Below, piece by piece: positions 33,685 to 42,630 of a stretch of DNA of 52,643 nt; the stretch's first letter is position 1; every line of letters begins with the position of its first letter. The notes beneath the pieces are model-generated. The model was given only the letters and a program-made list of their open reading frames with translations, had not been told where the DNA came from and did no database searches. The translations under genes and the position numbers were made by a program. Source of the stretch: Candidatus Poseidoniales archaeon (lineage in GTDB: Archaea; Thermoplasmatota; Poseidoniia; Poseidoniales; Thalassarchaeaceae); assembly GCA_003602515.1 (NCBI GenBank), contig QQSB01000042.1:1-52643 (forward strand). The letters run 5' to 3'.

Positions 33685-36600
33685 ATGGTGCCAGCAACCT
33701 TAGTGCGAGCGTCGCGGCGGAAAGCGATTTGTATCGTCGTTATTGCGATATTACTGGCAACTCCACTGGCATCCACCAATCTGGATACATCTGAGCCGAG
33801 TGTATTTGGTGACGACATCGGTGCAATCATGGGCACGCTAGGGGAGGAGGGAGAAGTGTGGGCCGATGGTGGACAACCATGGCCTCAGTCTGGTAGGACC
33901 GCCTCAAGGATTGCAGAAATTCCGGATCATGGCCCCTCCGGAGGAGCAGGTACGGGAAACCCGGCTGACAGTGAGGTACTTTTGTCAATAGTTGAGCCAT
34001 CCGTTAATTGGGAATATGGCTCATACTCGATAGGGACTGATTCCCTAGCCACACCTATTGCTGATTTATCTGGCTCCATTGAGGTTGGCCCGGGAGCTAT
34101 GCAGAGGTGCGGCGAGAGTTCCCTGTTCACAGTATTAGTCCAAACAGAGGACGTTTCGGGGTCTGATCACAGTATTCTTCGACTAATCGAGGGAGAAGAC
34201 TCTGAGCTATCATGGCAGGTTGATTTGGGAGAAACCGAGAAAATAAAGGCAGCACCCGTGATTGTGGATATCGATGAAGATGGCAAGCCAGAGATTCTAG
34301 TCGCATATGACGCAGGGGGTTCATTGAATGTTGATGCGTGGTCTCCTAGGCTCTCATGCACTGTCACTGGATGGTCTTACTCGGGGCATTCAGAAGAGTT
34401 GCTTTGGTCCTGGAATGACGATTCTCTGATGATTAGCAGTGACGAGGGGCCATACACAAGTGGCATTCTTGGGGGTCACAAACCTACTACTCAGCCCCTA
34501 CTTGCCGATATTGATTTAGATGGGGATGCCGAATTGGTAATCGCTGCGATTGATGAGGTTTCCGAGGACCCAGTTGTCCTAGCTTTGCCGCTTCAAGTAA
34601 ATGGGACACCCAATTCACTCTGGGAGGTCACATTGAGCAAAGGTAGCCACCCCTCTGATCCTGCTTTCGCGCAGGTCGATGATGACACTGGTTACGTGAT
34701 TCTGACAACTATTGAGGCGAACAATGGAGCCATGTGGGTTTGGAAGATAGATTCGGAAACTGGTAGTTCGGCATGGCAAGGTGGACTTTCGCTAAACAAC
34801 CTAGATGGGGACACCAATTCCCCCCACATCAGATTGCCTGGGCCTATTGTCGCAAATCTAGATTCGGATGAAGACCCAGAAATAATCATTACAATTCCAA
34901 CTGATGCTGATGGTTCAACAGCCGTAGACGGGGCTGAATTTAGAGGCCTGGAGATTTCCGATGGTTCCCAATTATGGGAATTCGAAGCCTCTAATGGGTT
35001 CGCTGATGCCCCTCCAACCGCGATTGATACCGATGGTGATGGGTCCCACGATAGGGTGTGCTGGAATACGTGGTGGCAGACAACAACGGACAGACATGGT
35101 GCTGCTGGGTGCCATGACGTAGGGGGAGCCACTCCGAATCAAGAATGGGCCCAAGACCTGGAGCAGAGCAGTGGAAATCCAAATGACGAGATTGCTGTTG
35201 CTGCACCGACGTGGATGGACATCAATTCCGAGGACGAGCCCGAGCTACTGGTATCCTATGGGAGGTCTCTTTGGGCCTTCGATGGTTCCACGGGATCATC
35301 TGCTGGGATTAACTCAGAATGGTCAGACGAGGTCGAGGTCGAACACAGGACTTGGTCATCTCCTTCCCTGGCAGATGTTGATGGGGATGGAACTCTCGAC
35401 ATAGTTCTTGGAAGCATGGTTGTTTCGACTGCAATGCCGGATGTGAGGCCATTAACCGATGGCAGGGGGATTGAGTTCAATCCCAGTGCCCCGGACCCAG
35501 GAGAGGATGTCACTGTCACAGTATACTTGGAGAATGCCGGTACGGCGGAAACTGACGAAGTTGTAGATGTGGCTCTGTTCGCCAACGGGGAGAAAATTGG
35601 GGGGACTGGCATTTCGATGATGACTCCCGTTGAGCCCAGCGGTTCTGGTTCATTCTCATCTTTTAGCTTAGAATGGAGCGGGGGTTTGGGAGAACACACG
35701 TTTGAATTAGTTCTGGACCCTTATCAAAACCTGAGCCAAACGAGATACGACAATGATATCCAAGTCCGTACACTTTCTATTATCCCTACATACAATGCGT
35801 CATTCGAAATCCCGACCGAACCTCTGCGAATCGATCCCGGTAGCGAGGGTTATGCAGAATTTGGGATTAGATCTACGGGGAGGCTGGCAGGATCTTGGAC
35901 GCTAGAAGTTGACGATTCTGCTCTACCAGACGGGTGGACATGGGAGGACGAGACTCCCGGTGGAATTAGCTCGGTCGAGATTGGCGTGGATGAGTTCTGG
36001 AGTCCTATCCTCAAAATAGCGTCTCCGTCAGGGGCTCTGGGTTCCGACTCTGGTTTCCTTGCCCTGACACTCTCGCACATTGACGGGTCTGCTGAAATAT
36101 CTGCCAATCTGCCAATAGAAGCCAACAGGACTAGGGGGATGTCAATAAGAGGCCCTGATGGTACTGCTCAGAGTACTGGCTTAGGACTGGTATCAGAAGA
36201 TGCCAGAGCTTGGTTAATGATTGAGAACGTCGGCAATGCTGCTGAGGAACAGATTGCGATATCATGGGATGGGACTGATTGGGGCTCTGATCTCCGAATT
36301 TTTGACTCCAGAGGAGGCGAGATTAGTGCACTTTCTCTTGGCCCGGGTGAGATGAAGGAGGTGACTGCGAGGCTTGCCGTACCTAGCGGCACCAGTGCTG
36401 GAGAGAGCGTCAGCACCCCTCTAAGCATGTGTGTTGGTTCTGGAGAAGAGCAAGAGTGTAGCCAGATTCAACTAGAGTTTGTTGCTACCAAATCGACCCT
36501 ACAACCAAATCACATCAGATCCGTACCAACTACGAACCTGACATGGGAATTATTTGCGGACCTGCCCGAGGGAGATGACAATGTAAGTTGGTCACTGGCT

Positions 36601-39330
36601 GATTCTGGCATGACTATCCAAGGGTGGGAATGGAGCGGAAGTGGCGATCTAGAAGTTACAGGTGATGTGATCTCCATATCGGGAGAACCGGGCTCTAGAG
36701 TCAGCGGGACGCTTTCTCTCGACCTACCTGTGGATGCCCGCCCCTCTTTCCACCTGTTCGGGGACGGTGTGGGCTCTGAGATGCCATTGATACTATCTAT
36801 CGAAGTTCTGCAGATTCATCGGGCTGGTTTGGAAATCAACTCCCCGACGACTCAGCCATTTGTAGTAGACGTAGAAGATTCGAACCTGGTTGTACTACGT
36901 CTCGAGAATCCGGGAAATGGAGATGATTCCTACTCACTCTCCCATGAGTTGATCCTCGACGAGAACATCACTTCCGACCCGGGAATTGAGATTTCTTTCT
37001 CCAGCAACCCGGTTGAGCTTGGAGCAGGGAGCCTCAGAACCGTACCAGTAAGCGTGACATTACCGGAAGACGCCCCCGCCAGGATCCCCATTTCAGTCTC
37101 TTTCTCCATGACTTCTCAGGGTAACGATACAGTTGCGGAGACAGAGGTGGTGGTTTTCGAAGTCAGGCAAGATCATAGATGGGATATCGACCTGCTGCAC
37201 GATGGTTCTCCGATCAATGGTTCGACTTATTTGCTAGTCCCGGGAGAAAGCAAAACGTTGTCAGTGAATGCCACAAACGTGGGTAACTTGGTCGATGACC
37301 TATCTCTGTTTGCTGAGGTGCATTTGTTGCTGAGCGGTTCGGACCCATCACAGGGCTGGGAGGCAAATGGGAGCTCTTCCACTGGAGTTGCGGTAAATCA
37401 GACCGAGGTTCTGTCGATCTCCGCCTCGGTGCCTGAGGAATCTTGGAATGGGTCAATAATGAGAGTAGACGTAATCGCTGATGCCAGGAATGAGGTGATC
37501 ATGGAATTCCACTTCTTCGTAGAAGTTTCCAGGGTACCGGGATGGGATATCTCGTCATCGATGTCTGATTTAGAAATCGATGCAAATGGCTCTTCTGTCG
37601 AAATCGAGATAATACAGGAAGGGAACAACCCGAGTGTCCCTTTCGTTTCGGCTTATATTTCTGGACAGAACGGGTGGGCTATCGATGAGTTGCCAGATCT
37701 GCCGGAAGTCGAACCAGGCTCTTCGACAACGCTGGCATTCAACGTAACCCCACCCGAGTCGGCCACTCCAAGCAAGACCGTTGAATTGCACATTAGAGTC
37801 AGGGACGGAGACTCCCTGGGGCTAATGGAAATAACTGTCCCACTGAGGGTTTCTCCGGAGTACAACTTCTCCATGGGACTCTCGGGATCATGGGTAGTTT
37901 CCCCGCTAGGCGGCCTTCCCAACGCGATGGTTACGAACACGGGCAATACCCCCACAACAATAGATTTCCAGGTACTGGATCTACCTCCGAATTGGGAGGC
38001 GAGCGGGTCAATGAGGATTACCCTCGGAGTTGGGGAGACCAGAGGCGTGCCAATCGAGATCGTCCCCGATGGGAACTCAAGCGATGTAGGGGGAAGTATC
38101 AGAATTTCGGCCGTAGATGCTATTGGAAACCAAATAGAGACATCCATAGAATTACAGTTTTACGAACACTCGTGGGAGATTTCTCCGTACTTGTTCGCCT
38201 ACGAGGGTGATGATGCTCTAATCAGAGTTCATGGGGCAAATGAAAACTCGATAGTGATAGATGAGGTGTCCGGGGACTCCTTGGAGTGGGATGGAATGGG
38301 CTGGTTGCTCCCAGCCGAATCATCCGTAAATGGAAGCCTGTCTATAGACGGAGAAACGTCATTGAGCTACTATCTGACAGTTGCTGAGTCCAAGCCAAGA
38401 GACGCAATTTGCTCATTATCAGGGGGATTCGAAGATGTTCGGGCGTCATGTTCGATATTCAATGGAAGCGCCGTCTTTGAGTACCAGGCTCTGCTAATTG
38501 GTGATGACGGAGTTGTTCTGGATTCCAGTTTCGGCAGCCTATCTGAAAACGAAACCGCCCTATCCATCAATCTCAGCGGATCTGCATGGGAACCAGATCC
38601 TGGCGAGAGAAGCATCGGCATCCGATTGCTAGACGGAAAGGGGACTTTAGTCACGTCTATGGAACGGACGTTCGATGTAAGAAGAAGCGACTGGAATATT
38701 GGTATTGGTGTCGTGGAATTGGTCGGAGTGGGTTCGGACCAGAAGATCAACATCCCAACAAAGAGGCTCAACGAGAATATCTTGACGGGTGCAGACTGCA
38801 GAATTACAATGAGTGCCGAGGGATACTACTCGGAGCATATTGTGGATATGACCCAAGCATTCGTTCCGGCTCCGAAATTCGATAGGCCGGATGTGGAAGA
38901 TGGGCAAGAATTGGTGGTATCCATAGGATGCGGATTCCCCTGGGACGTGGATTCTGACCCCAATGACGATGAGGCGACTCTCGTCCTTAGTGGCGGCTCT
39001 TCACTGGAGGACAGGTTCGATGAGTTCGGCACTGGTTTGATCGTAGCCATACTTGTGGTTGGTATGTACCTCGGGCTGACCTGGATCGCTAGCAATCGCA
39101 GAGAGGGTCAGCGTCTTATGGCCCTAGCACAAGCAGCCATAGATGAGAAGATGGCTGAGAACAAGACGAAAGTACAGGATGATGCCACCCCTGGCCCAGA
39201 AAAGAATAAGGAGACTTTGGAAGAAGATGATGGAGATCTGGATATGGATGAAATCGAGTTCGTACAAAAGGAGAAATCTGAGGATGGCGACGAGTATGAC
39301 CAGAGGCTCAGAAGGCTTCTTGACAGATAG
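33685..39330 (+). CDS. Giant surface protein with FG-GAP propeller and CARDB/NEW3-like repeats
   Basis: 1881 residues. A signal segment (AICIVVIAILLATPLAST) is followed by an N-terminal beta-propeller, about residues 190-590, built of six FG-GAP/VCBS-like blades with cores such as VDIDEDGKPEILVAYD, ADIDLDGDAELVIAAI and ADVDGDGTLDIVLGSM, which bind calcium. A CARDB-like domain (PDPGEDVTVTVYLENAGTAE) follows, then a chain of Ig-like domains each starting near an N-x-G-N motif (NVGNAAEEQ, NPGNGDDSY, NVGNLVDDL, NTGNTPTT). The C-terminus has a membrane helix (GTGLIVAILVVGMYLGLTWIA) and a ~80-residue charged, mainly acidic cytoplasmic tail. No enzyme motif is seen. It may bind polymers or anchor other exoproteins. 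It has no Shine-Dalgarno before ATG 33685. Confidence 0.88.
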   Translation: MVPATLVRASRRKAICIVVIAILLATPLASTNLDTSEPSVFGDDIGAIMGTLGEEGEVWADGGQPWPQSGRTASRIAEIPDHGPSGGAGTGNPADSEVLLSIVEPSVNWEYGSYSIGTDSLATPIADLSGSIEVGPGAMQRCGESSLFTVLVQTEDVSGSDHSILRLIEGEDSELSWQVDLGETEKIKAAPVIVDIDEDGKPEILVAYDAGGSLNVDAWSPRLSCTVTGWSYSGHSEELLWSWNDDSLMISSDEGPYTSGILGGHKPTTQPLLADIDLDGDAELVIAAIDEVSEDPVVLALPLQVNGTPNSLWEVTLSKGSHPSDPAFAQVDDDTGYVILTTIEANNGAMWVWKIDSETGSSAWQGGLSLNNLDGDTNSPHIRLPGPIVANLDSDEDPEIIITIPTDADGSTAVDGAEFRGLEISDGSQLWEFEASNGFADAPPTAIDTDGDGSHDRVCWNTWWQTTTDRHGAAGCHDVGGATPNQEWAQDLEQSSGNPNDEIAVAAPTWMDINSEDEPELLVSYGRSLWAFDGSTGSSAGINSEWSDEVEVEHRTWSSPSLADVDGDGTLDIVLGSMVVSTAMPDVRPLTDGRGIEFNPSAPDPGEDVTVTVYLENAGTAETDEVVDVALFANGEKIGGTGISMMTPVEPSGSGSFSSFSLEWSGGLGEHTFELVLDPYQNLSQTRYDNDIQVRTLSIIPTYNASFEIPTEPLRIDPGSEGYAEFGIRSTGRLAGSWTLEVDDSALPDGWTWEDETPGGISSVEIGVDEFWSPILKIASPSGALGSDSGFLALTLSHIDGSAEISANLPIEANRTRGMSIRGPDGTAQSTGLGLVSEDARAWLMIENVGNAAEEQIAISWDGTDWGSDLRIFDSRGGEISALSLGPGEMKEVTARLAVPSGTSAGESVSTPLSMCVGSGEEQECSQIQLEFVATKSTLQPNHIRSVPTTNLTWELFADLPEGDDNVSWSLADSGMTIQGWEWSGSGDLEVTGDVISISGEPGSRVSGTLSLDLPVDARPSFHLFGDGVGSEMPLILSIEVLQIHRAGLEINSPTTQPFVVDVEDSNLVVLRLENPGNGDDSYSLSHELILDENITSDPGIEISFSSNPVELGAGSLRTVPVSVTLPEDAPARIPISVSFSMTSQGNDTVAETEVVVFEVRQDHRWDIDLLHDGSPINGSTYLLVPGESKTLSVNATNVGNLVDDLSLFAEVHLLLSGSDPSQGWEANGSSSTGVAVNQTEVLSISASVPEESWNGSIMRVDVIADARNEVIMEFHFFVEVSRVPGWDISSSMSDLEIDANGSSVEIEIIQEGNNPSVPFVSAYISGQNGWAIDELPDLPEVEPGSSTTLAFNVTPPESATPSKTVELHIRVRDGDSLGLMEITVPLRVSPEYNFSMGLSGSWVVSPLGGLPNAMVTNTGNTPTTIDFQVLDLPPNWEASGSMRITLGVGETRGVPIEIVPDGNSSDVGGSIRISAVDAIGNQIETSIELQFYEHSWEISPYLFAYEGDDALIRVHGANENSIVIDEVSGDSLEWDGMGWLLPAESSVNGSLSIDGETSLSYYLTVAESKPRDAICSLSGGFEDVRASCSIFNGSAVFEYQALLIGDDGVVLDSSFGSLSENETALSINLSGSAWEPDPGERSIGIRLLDGKGTLVTSMERTFDVRRSDWNIGIGVVELVGVGSDQKINIPTKRLNENILTGADCRITMSAEGYYSEHIVDMTQAFVPAPKFDRPDVEDGQELVVSIGCGFPWDVDSDPNDDEATLVLSGGSSLEDRFDEFGTGLIVAILVVGMYLGLTWIASNRREGQRLMALAQAAIDEKMAENKTKVQDDATPGPEKNKETLEEDDGDLDMDEIEFVQKEKSEDGDEYDQRLRRLLDR

Positions 39331-39345
39331 CCAATATTACGACTC

Positions 39346-39972
39346 ATGGGGAGTTACATCCGCCCTTCTTCGTTCCACACTTTCGACCCGATCAGATTGT
39401 CCCTCGAATCCTTGATCGAACCCATTAACGAATCCATGACTGGGAATCATGAGAGGCTCCTGGACCTAGTCGGAGGATACAACGTGCTACCCGAATTGAA
39501 AGAAGGCGAGCCATCACCCATAGACAGGGCCACATCGCTATTCATCTCGGCACTAGATTGGCAAGATAGTGGCGAGGCGCCAAGGGCGTTAGACGGAGGC
39601 CATTCGAGAGAGCGTCTGGGCAGATTCCCCAGCAATGACGGGAATGCTATCGAATACCTGATTGAACACGCCATTGAGAGAAAGGGGAAGACCGACCTCC
39701 ATTCCCTTCTGGATAAACTAGGGAGGGGTTTGATTGATGGAAATGTTGGACAATCCGGATTCGGCGTGGGTTCTGGTGGTATCGAGCTACTGGGTTGGCT
39801 AGAAGTCTCTGATGTGATAGACCTGAGGAAGGAGATAGAGCGCGGAGGGTGGTCGGTCAAGTCGGAAGAGCCGCTAGATGGAGGGGTTCAGGATGCCTTC
39901 AGGCACCTGCTGGTGTTCCTGAGATCAGCCAGTAAAAGAGAACGCGGGATATTGATGAGGAGACATTCCTAA
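39346..39972 (+). CDS. Hypothetical protein following the giant surface protein
   Basis: A 208-residue soluble protein of mixed helix character (LESLIEPINESM, NAIEYLIEHAIERKGK, LDKLGRGLID, VIDLRKEIERGGW) with a Gly-rich turn GQSGFGVGSGGIELLG. No signal peptide or membrane segment. I do not recognise it. The start at ATG 39346 is 15 bases after the giant gene stop, so the two are probably cotranscribed and this protein may interact with the cytoplasmic acidic tail of its neighbour, a guess based only on position. ATG 39436 is an alternative start. Its TAA interlocks with the stop of the opposing gene. Confidence 0.6.
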   Translation: MGSYIRPSSFHTFDPIRLSLESLIEPINESMTGNHERLLDLVGGYNVLPELKEGEPSPIDRATSLFISALDWQDSGEAPRALDGGHSRERLGRFPSNDGNAIEYLIEHAIERKGKTDLHSLLDKLGRGLIDGNVGQSGFGVGSGGIELLGWLEVSDVIDLRKEIERGGWSVKSEEPLDGGVQDAFRHLLVFLRSASKRERGILMRRHS

Positions 39973-40703
39973 GCGCGAATTCTGATCTCGCTTAGTTTCT
40001 GATACAATGGCATGGCCTCATCCAGGACCTCCAAAAGATAAGGGCTCAACTCTCCTTCTCTGGGAGATGGCGCGGAGAATCCGGAAGAATCCCACACTGA
40101 ACCGTACCAAAATTTCGCCCAGACACCGTCGCAATCCCTTGGCCCGGGATCCCATGACAGCATCTTCTCGTCGAAATTGATTCCTACTAAATCACACAGT
40201 TCCCCCAGCATAGATCTAGGATTCTCCAAAATTTCCTTCGAATCCAGTATTGGGGGATTAAAGCCTGACCTTTCAGTCACGTGTTCCACGATTCTGATTT
40301 GCTGTGGCAGGCCGGTCGATCTCAGATCAATTGAGTCGGTTATCTTGGAAAGAGAAAGCAGTACCTCTCGAGGATCCCTGATTAGGAAGCAATTGGTTAG
40401 CCCGTCAACCCATGAGATGTCGGAATCATCCATCAAATGGTGGCACATGTGCTTCTGATACCAGATTGCTTTCCCCCTGGGTATTGGTCCGGTTAGTTGT
40501 GAGATTACTCGTCCAAGGTCGGACTCATGTTTCCCGATAACCACTTCTGCTCCGGGATGTTGTATCCCGGTGGAAATCAGAAAGTTCGCATATAGTGGCT
40601 CATCAGTAGCATGACAATCTGACCTATTGTCGAAGGAGTACATCATTGCCGTGGAGATGTTTCGTGGACCAGACCACATAGCTATTTTTACCTCGTCAGA
40701 CAA
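39969..40703 (-). CDS. Sulfotransferase-like protein
   Basis: 244 residues with the P-loop-like PAPS-binding start KIAMWSGPRNISTAMMYSF, in which SGPRNIST is the 5'-phosphosulfate loop of the sulfotransferase/NTPase-like fold, a DEPLYANFL segment and the later FLIRDPREVLLSLSK, the 3'-phosphate motif (RDPR..S). In many marine bacteria proteins of this type are encoded next to class IV aminotransferases, as here. Substrate unknown. I start at TTG 40703 with AGGAG eight bases upstream; the long frame to 40802 lies inside the aminotransferase gene. Only four bases separate it from that gene stop. The stop interlocks with the opposing hypothetical gene. Confidence 0.75.
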   Translation of the reverse strand: MSDEVKIAMWSGPRNISTAMMYSFDNRSDCHATDEPLYANFLISTGIQHPGAEVVIGKHESDLGRVISQLTGPIPRGKAIWYQKHMCHHLMDDSDISWVDGLTNCFLIRDPREVLLSLSKITDSIDLRSTGLPQQIRIVEHVTERSGFNPPILDSKEILENPRSMLGELCDLVGINFDEKMLSWDPGPRDCDGVWAKFWYGSVWDSSGFSAPSPREGELSPYLLEVLDEAMPLYQKLSEIRIRA

Positions 40704-40707
40704 GGCA

Positions 40708-41604
40708 CTAACTCCTAACAAGTTCCTGATAGAGGTTCTGGAGGTGTTCGCAAATTGGCCCCCTATTACCATCTCCAACTGGACTTCCATCGAATGAAAC
40801 AACGGGAGTTAGTCCTGCAAAGGTTCCTGTTACGAAAGCCTCTTCCGCTGAATTCACATCTTCGAATGTGAAGTTTCTCTCTGAGTATGGTATTCCATTA
40901 CTGTTGCATAACTCCAACACCTTGCCCCTAGTGATCCCCTCCAGGCAATACTCTCCAGAAGATGTCCAGACCTCGCCGTCTTTCGCCATGAAGAAGTGTG
41001 TAGAGTTGCATGTAGATACGAAACCATGAGGATCCATCATCAGCCCCTCTTCCCCTCCTTTATCCGCTGCCTCGATACAGGCTGCAATGCAGTTATGCTT
41101 CGAGAGGCTGTTTATCCTTGGATCCTGAATCTCAGGTCCGCCCCTTCTTACTCCCACGGACACTAGTTTGATTCCCTCTACTGCCCTCCTTGGGTTTGCT
41201 TTCTTGTATTCTGGAATTATTACAATGGTTGGGGAGGATGAGATTACCCAAGGTGCTTGGTATGGAGTGGGCTTAAGGCCTCTAGAAATTATGAGTCGAA
41301 GATGCACCTGGTCATGCATCTGGTTGGCAGATATTACCCGATGGATTTCTTCCATAATTTGATTCCTTGACTTACCGGGATCCAGCGAAATCTGTGATGC
41401 ACCGCGAAATAGCCTATCCATGTGGTCTTCAATGAATACGAGTTTCCCCTCGTGTAGTCTAAATGACTCCCAGACTCCGTCGCCAAGTAGGAAACCAGCA
41501 TCGAAGACGGAAACCATAGCTTCGCTACGAGGGCATAGTTTTCCATTAACGGATATTAGAACCGTCTCGTTTCTGGGATCATCTTCGTACTCATGGGTTC
41601 CCAT
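40708..41604 (-). CDS. Class IV aminotransferase (branched-chain/D-amino acid type)
   Basis: 298-residue fold-type IV PLP enzyme. Signature features: MVSVFDAGFLLGDGVWESFR near the N-terminus, the Schiff-base lysine in NSLSKHNCIAA at about residue 173, GFVSTCNSTHFF and the C-terminal TGTFAGLTPV motif. Branched-chain aminotransferase, D-alanine aminotransferase and 4-amino-4-deoxychorismate lyase share this pattern; the family cannot be told apart by eye, though branched-chain type is the likely one. ATG 41604 overlaps the TGA of purC (TGATG), so translation is probably coupled. The sulfotransferase-like gene follows after four bases. Confidence 0.85.
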   Translation of the reverse strand: MGTHEYEDDPRNETVLISVNGKLCPRSEAMVSVFDAGFLLGDGVWESFRLHEGKLVFIEDHMDRLFRGASQISLDPGKSRNQIMEEIHRVISANQMHDQVHLRLIISRGLKPTPYQAPWVISSSPTIVIIPEYKKANPRRAVEGIKLVSVGVRRGGPEIQDPRINSLSKHNCIAACIEAADKGGEEGLMMDPHGFVSTCNSTHFFMAKDGEVWTSSGEYCLEGITRGKVLELCNSNGIPYSERNFTFEDVNSAEEAFVTGTFAGLTPVVSFDGSPVGDGNRGPICEHLQNLYQELVRS

Positions 41605-42515
41605 CAGAGTGCCTCTCCAGTAAGGCGCTGGAACATACTTGCGTATAGTTCAGCCGTACTTTCAATTATGGAATCTGGGAGTGCTGGTATTGCGGGTTCC
41701 TCGGTGTTTGACTGTCTGGCTTCGTAAAGAGAAGCATGATGGCCTGTTTCGATGTAGTGCTTCCTTACGGCTTCCTTCGATAGTTGGACTATCTCGCCGT
41801 CTTCGTATGCCTCTGCATCCCACCATCGATCCTCATCCAGAGTACCGAAGGAGTCGATTAGGATCGGTTCCCTCCCAGGTCCCAATGCAAATTCCTTCTT
41901 TCCATCAACGTGAATTAGTCCTCTCTTAGAGGTCTCTCGTTCTATTACTGCGTCCACATCGAGTACAATCTCAAGAATGGCATCCAATTCCTCTGGATCG
42001 AGGTTGGAAATCTCCAATGCCTCCTCTCTCCCGAGATTTCTATCGAACTTCTCGAATTTTGTGGATACCTCCAAGAATGGTTCTGGAAGCCTTGCACCCT
42101 CTTGGAGAGTCACCCCCTGTTCAAAACCGAAATCCTCTGGTTTTACCTCTCCCCTCTGGAATCTCCTCCAAGCGGTTCCCGCTAAGTAATGCCTGCATAT
42201 CACTTCCAAGGGGACGAAGAAGTTCTCAGCATCCTTGGGAATTGCTCCTGGCTCCTTGATTACATCAAAACGACGGGCTAGGACCCTGTCGGGAGCATTC
42301 ATCTCGATAACATGTGTCTGGCATATTCCTTCTTGCTCTACCAAACCGAACCAGTGGCAAGATGCCCTGTTGAGGGACTCTCCCTTTCTCGGTATAAGGC
42401 TCGGAATGACCTGATCGAAGACAGAAATCTGATCGGTATACCTGAATTCAATTATTTCAGGGTCGTCTGTACTCCAAACCTGTTTCACCTTTCCACTGTA
42501 CAATAATTCTCCCAT
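41604..42515 (-). CDS. purC: SAICAR synthetase
   Basis: Phosphoribosylaminoimidazole-succinocarboxamide synthase, joining aspartate to CAIR with ATP in de novo purine synthesis. Motifs: LLYSGKVKQVWSTDDP near the N-terminus (ATP-binding loop), YTDQISVFDQVIPSLIPRKG, VICRHYLAGTAWRRF, LPEPFLEVSTKFEKFDRN and the LIHVDGKKEFALG block with the later DSFGTLDEDRWW. The length of 303 aa is normal. I start at ATG 42515; upstream MMCAF residues are less likely. It is the first gene of the purC-aminotransferase-sulfotransferase run and is divergent from the ABC permease fusion. Confidence 0.94.
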   Translation of the reverse strand: MGELLYSGKVKQVWSTDDPEIIEFRYTDQISVFDQVIPSLIPRKGESLNRASCHWFGLVEQEGICQTHVIEMNAPDRVLARRFDVIKEPGAIPKDAENFFVPLEVICRHYLAGTAWRRFQRGEVKPEDFGFEQGVTLQEGARLPEPFLEVSTKFEKFDRNLGREEALEISNLDPEELDAILEIVLDVDAVIERETSKRGLIHVDGKKEFALGPGREPILIDSFGTLDEDRWWDAEAYEDGEIVQLSKEAVRKHYIETGHHASLYEARQSNTEEPAIPALPDSIIESTAELYASMFQRLTGEAL

Positions 42516-42583
42516 AGCCAGTATCGGAGAGAATGCGCACATCAATATTGCCCAACAGAACCTAGAGATTGGATAAAGGAAAA

Positions 42584-42594
42584 TAGACGTCTAG
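42584..42594. promoter_or_regulatory. TAGACGTCTAG motif upstream of the permease fusion
   Basis: TAGACGTCTA at 42584-42593 is a perfect 10-bp palindrome, extended by G. It lies 37 bases before ATG 42631, next to a TATA-like GGATAAAG, in the 115-base divergent region with purC. A one-mismatch copy TAGACGTGTAG is at 47035-47045. Confidence 0.35.
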
Positions 42595-42630
42595 ACTAAA
42601 TCCTCAAGGCTTAACGAGCGTAGGGGAATC

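Noticed and set aside
34692-35132. Antisense frame in the 1881-residue gene, and similar ones at 35256-35699, 37653-38147 and 38826-39095
   Set aside because: Low-complexity Ser/Pro products without ribosome site, opposite a gene with clear domain structure.
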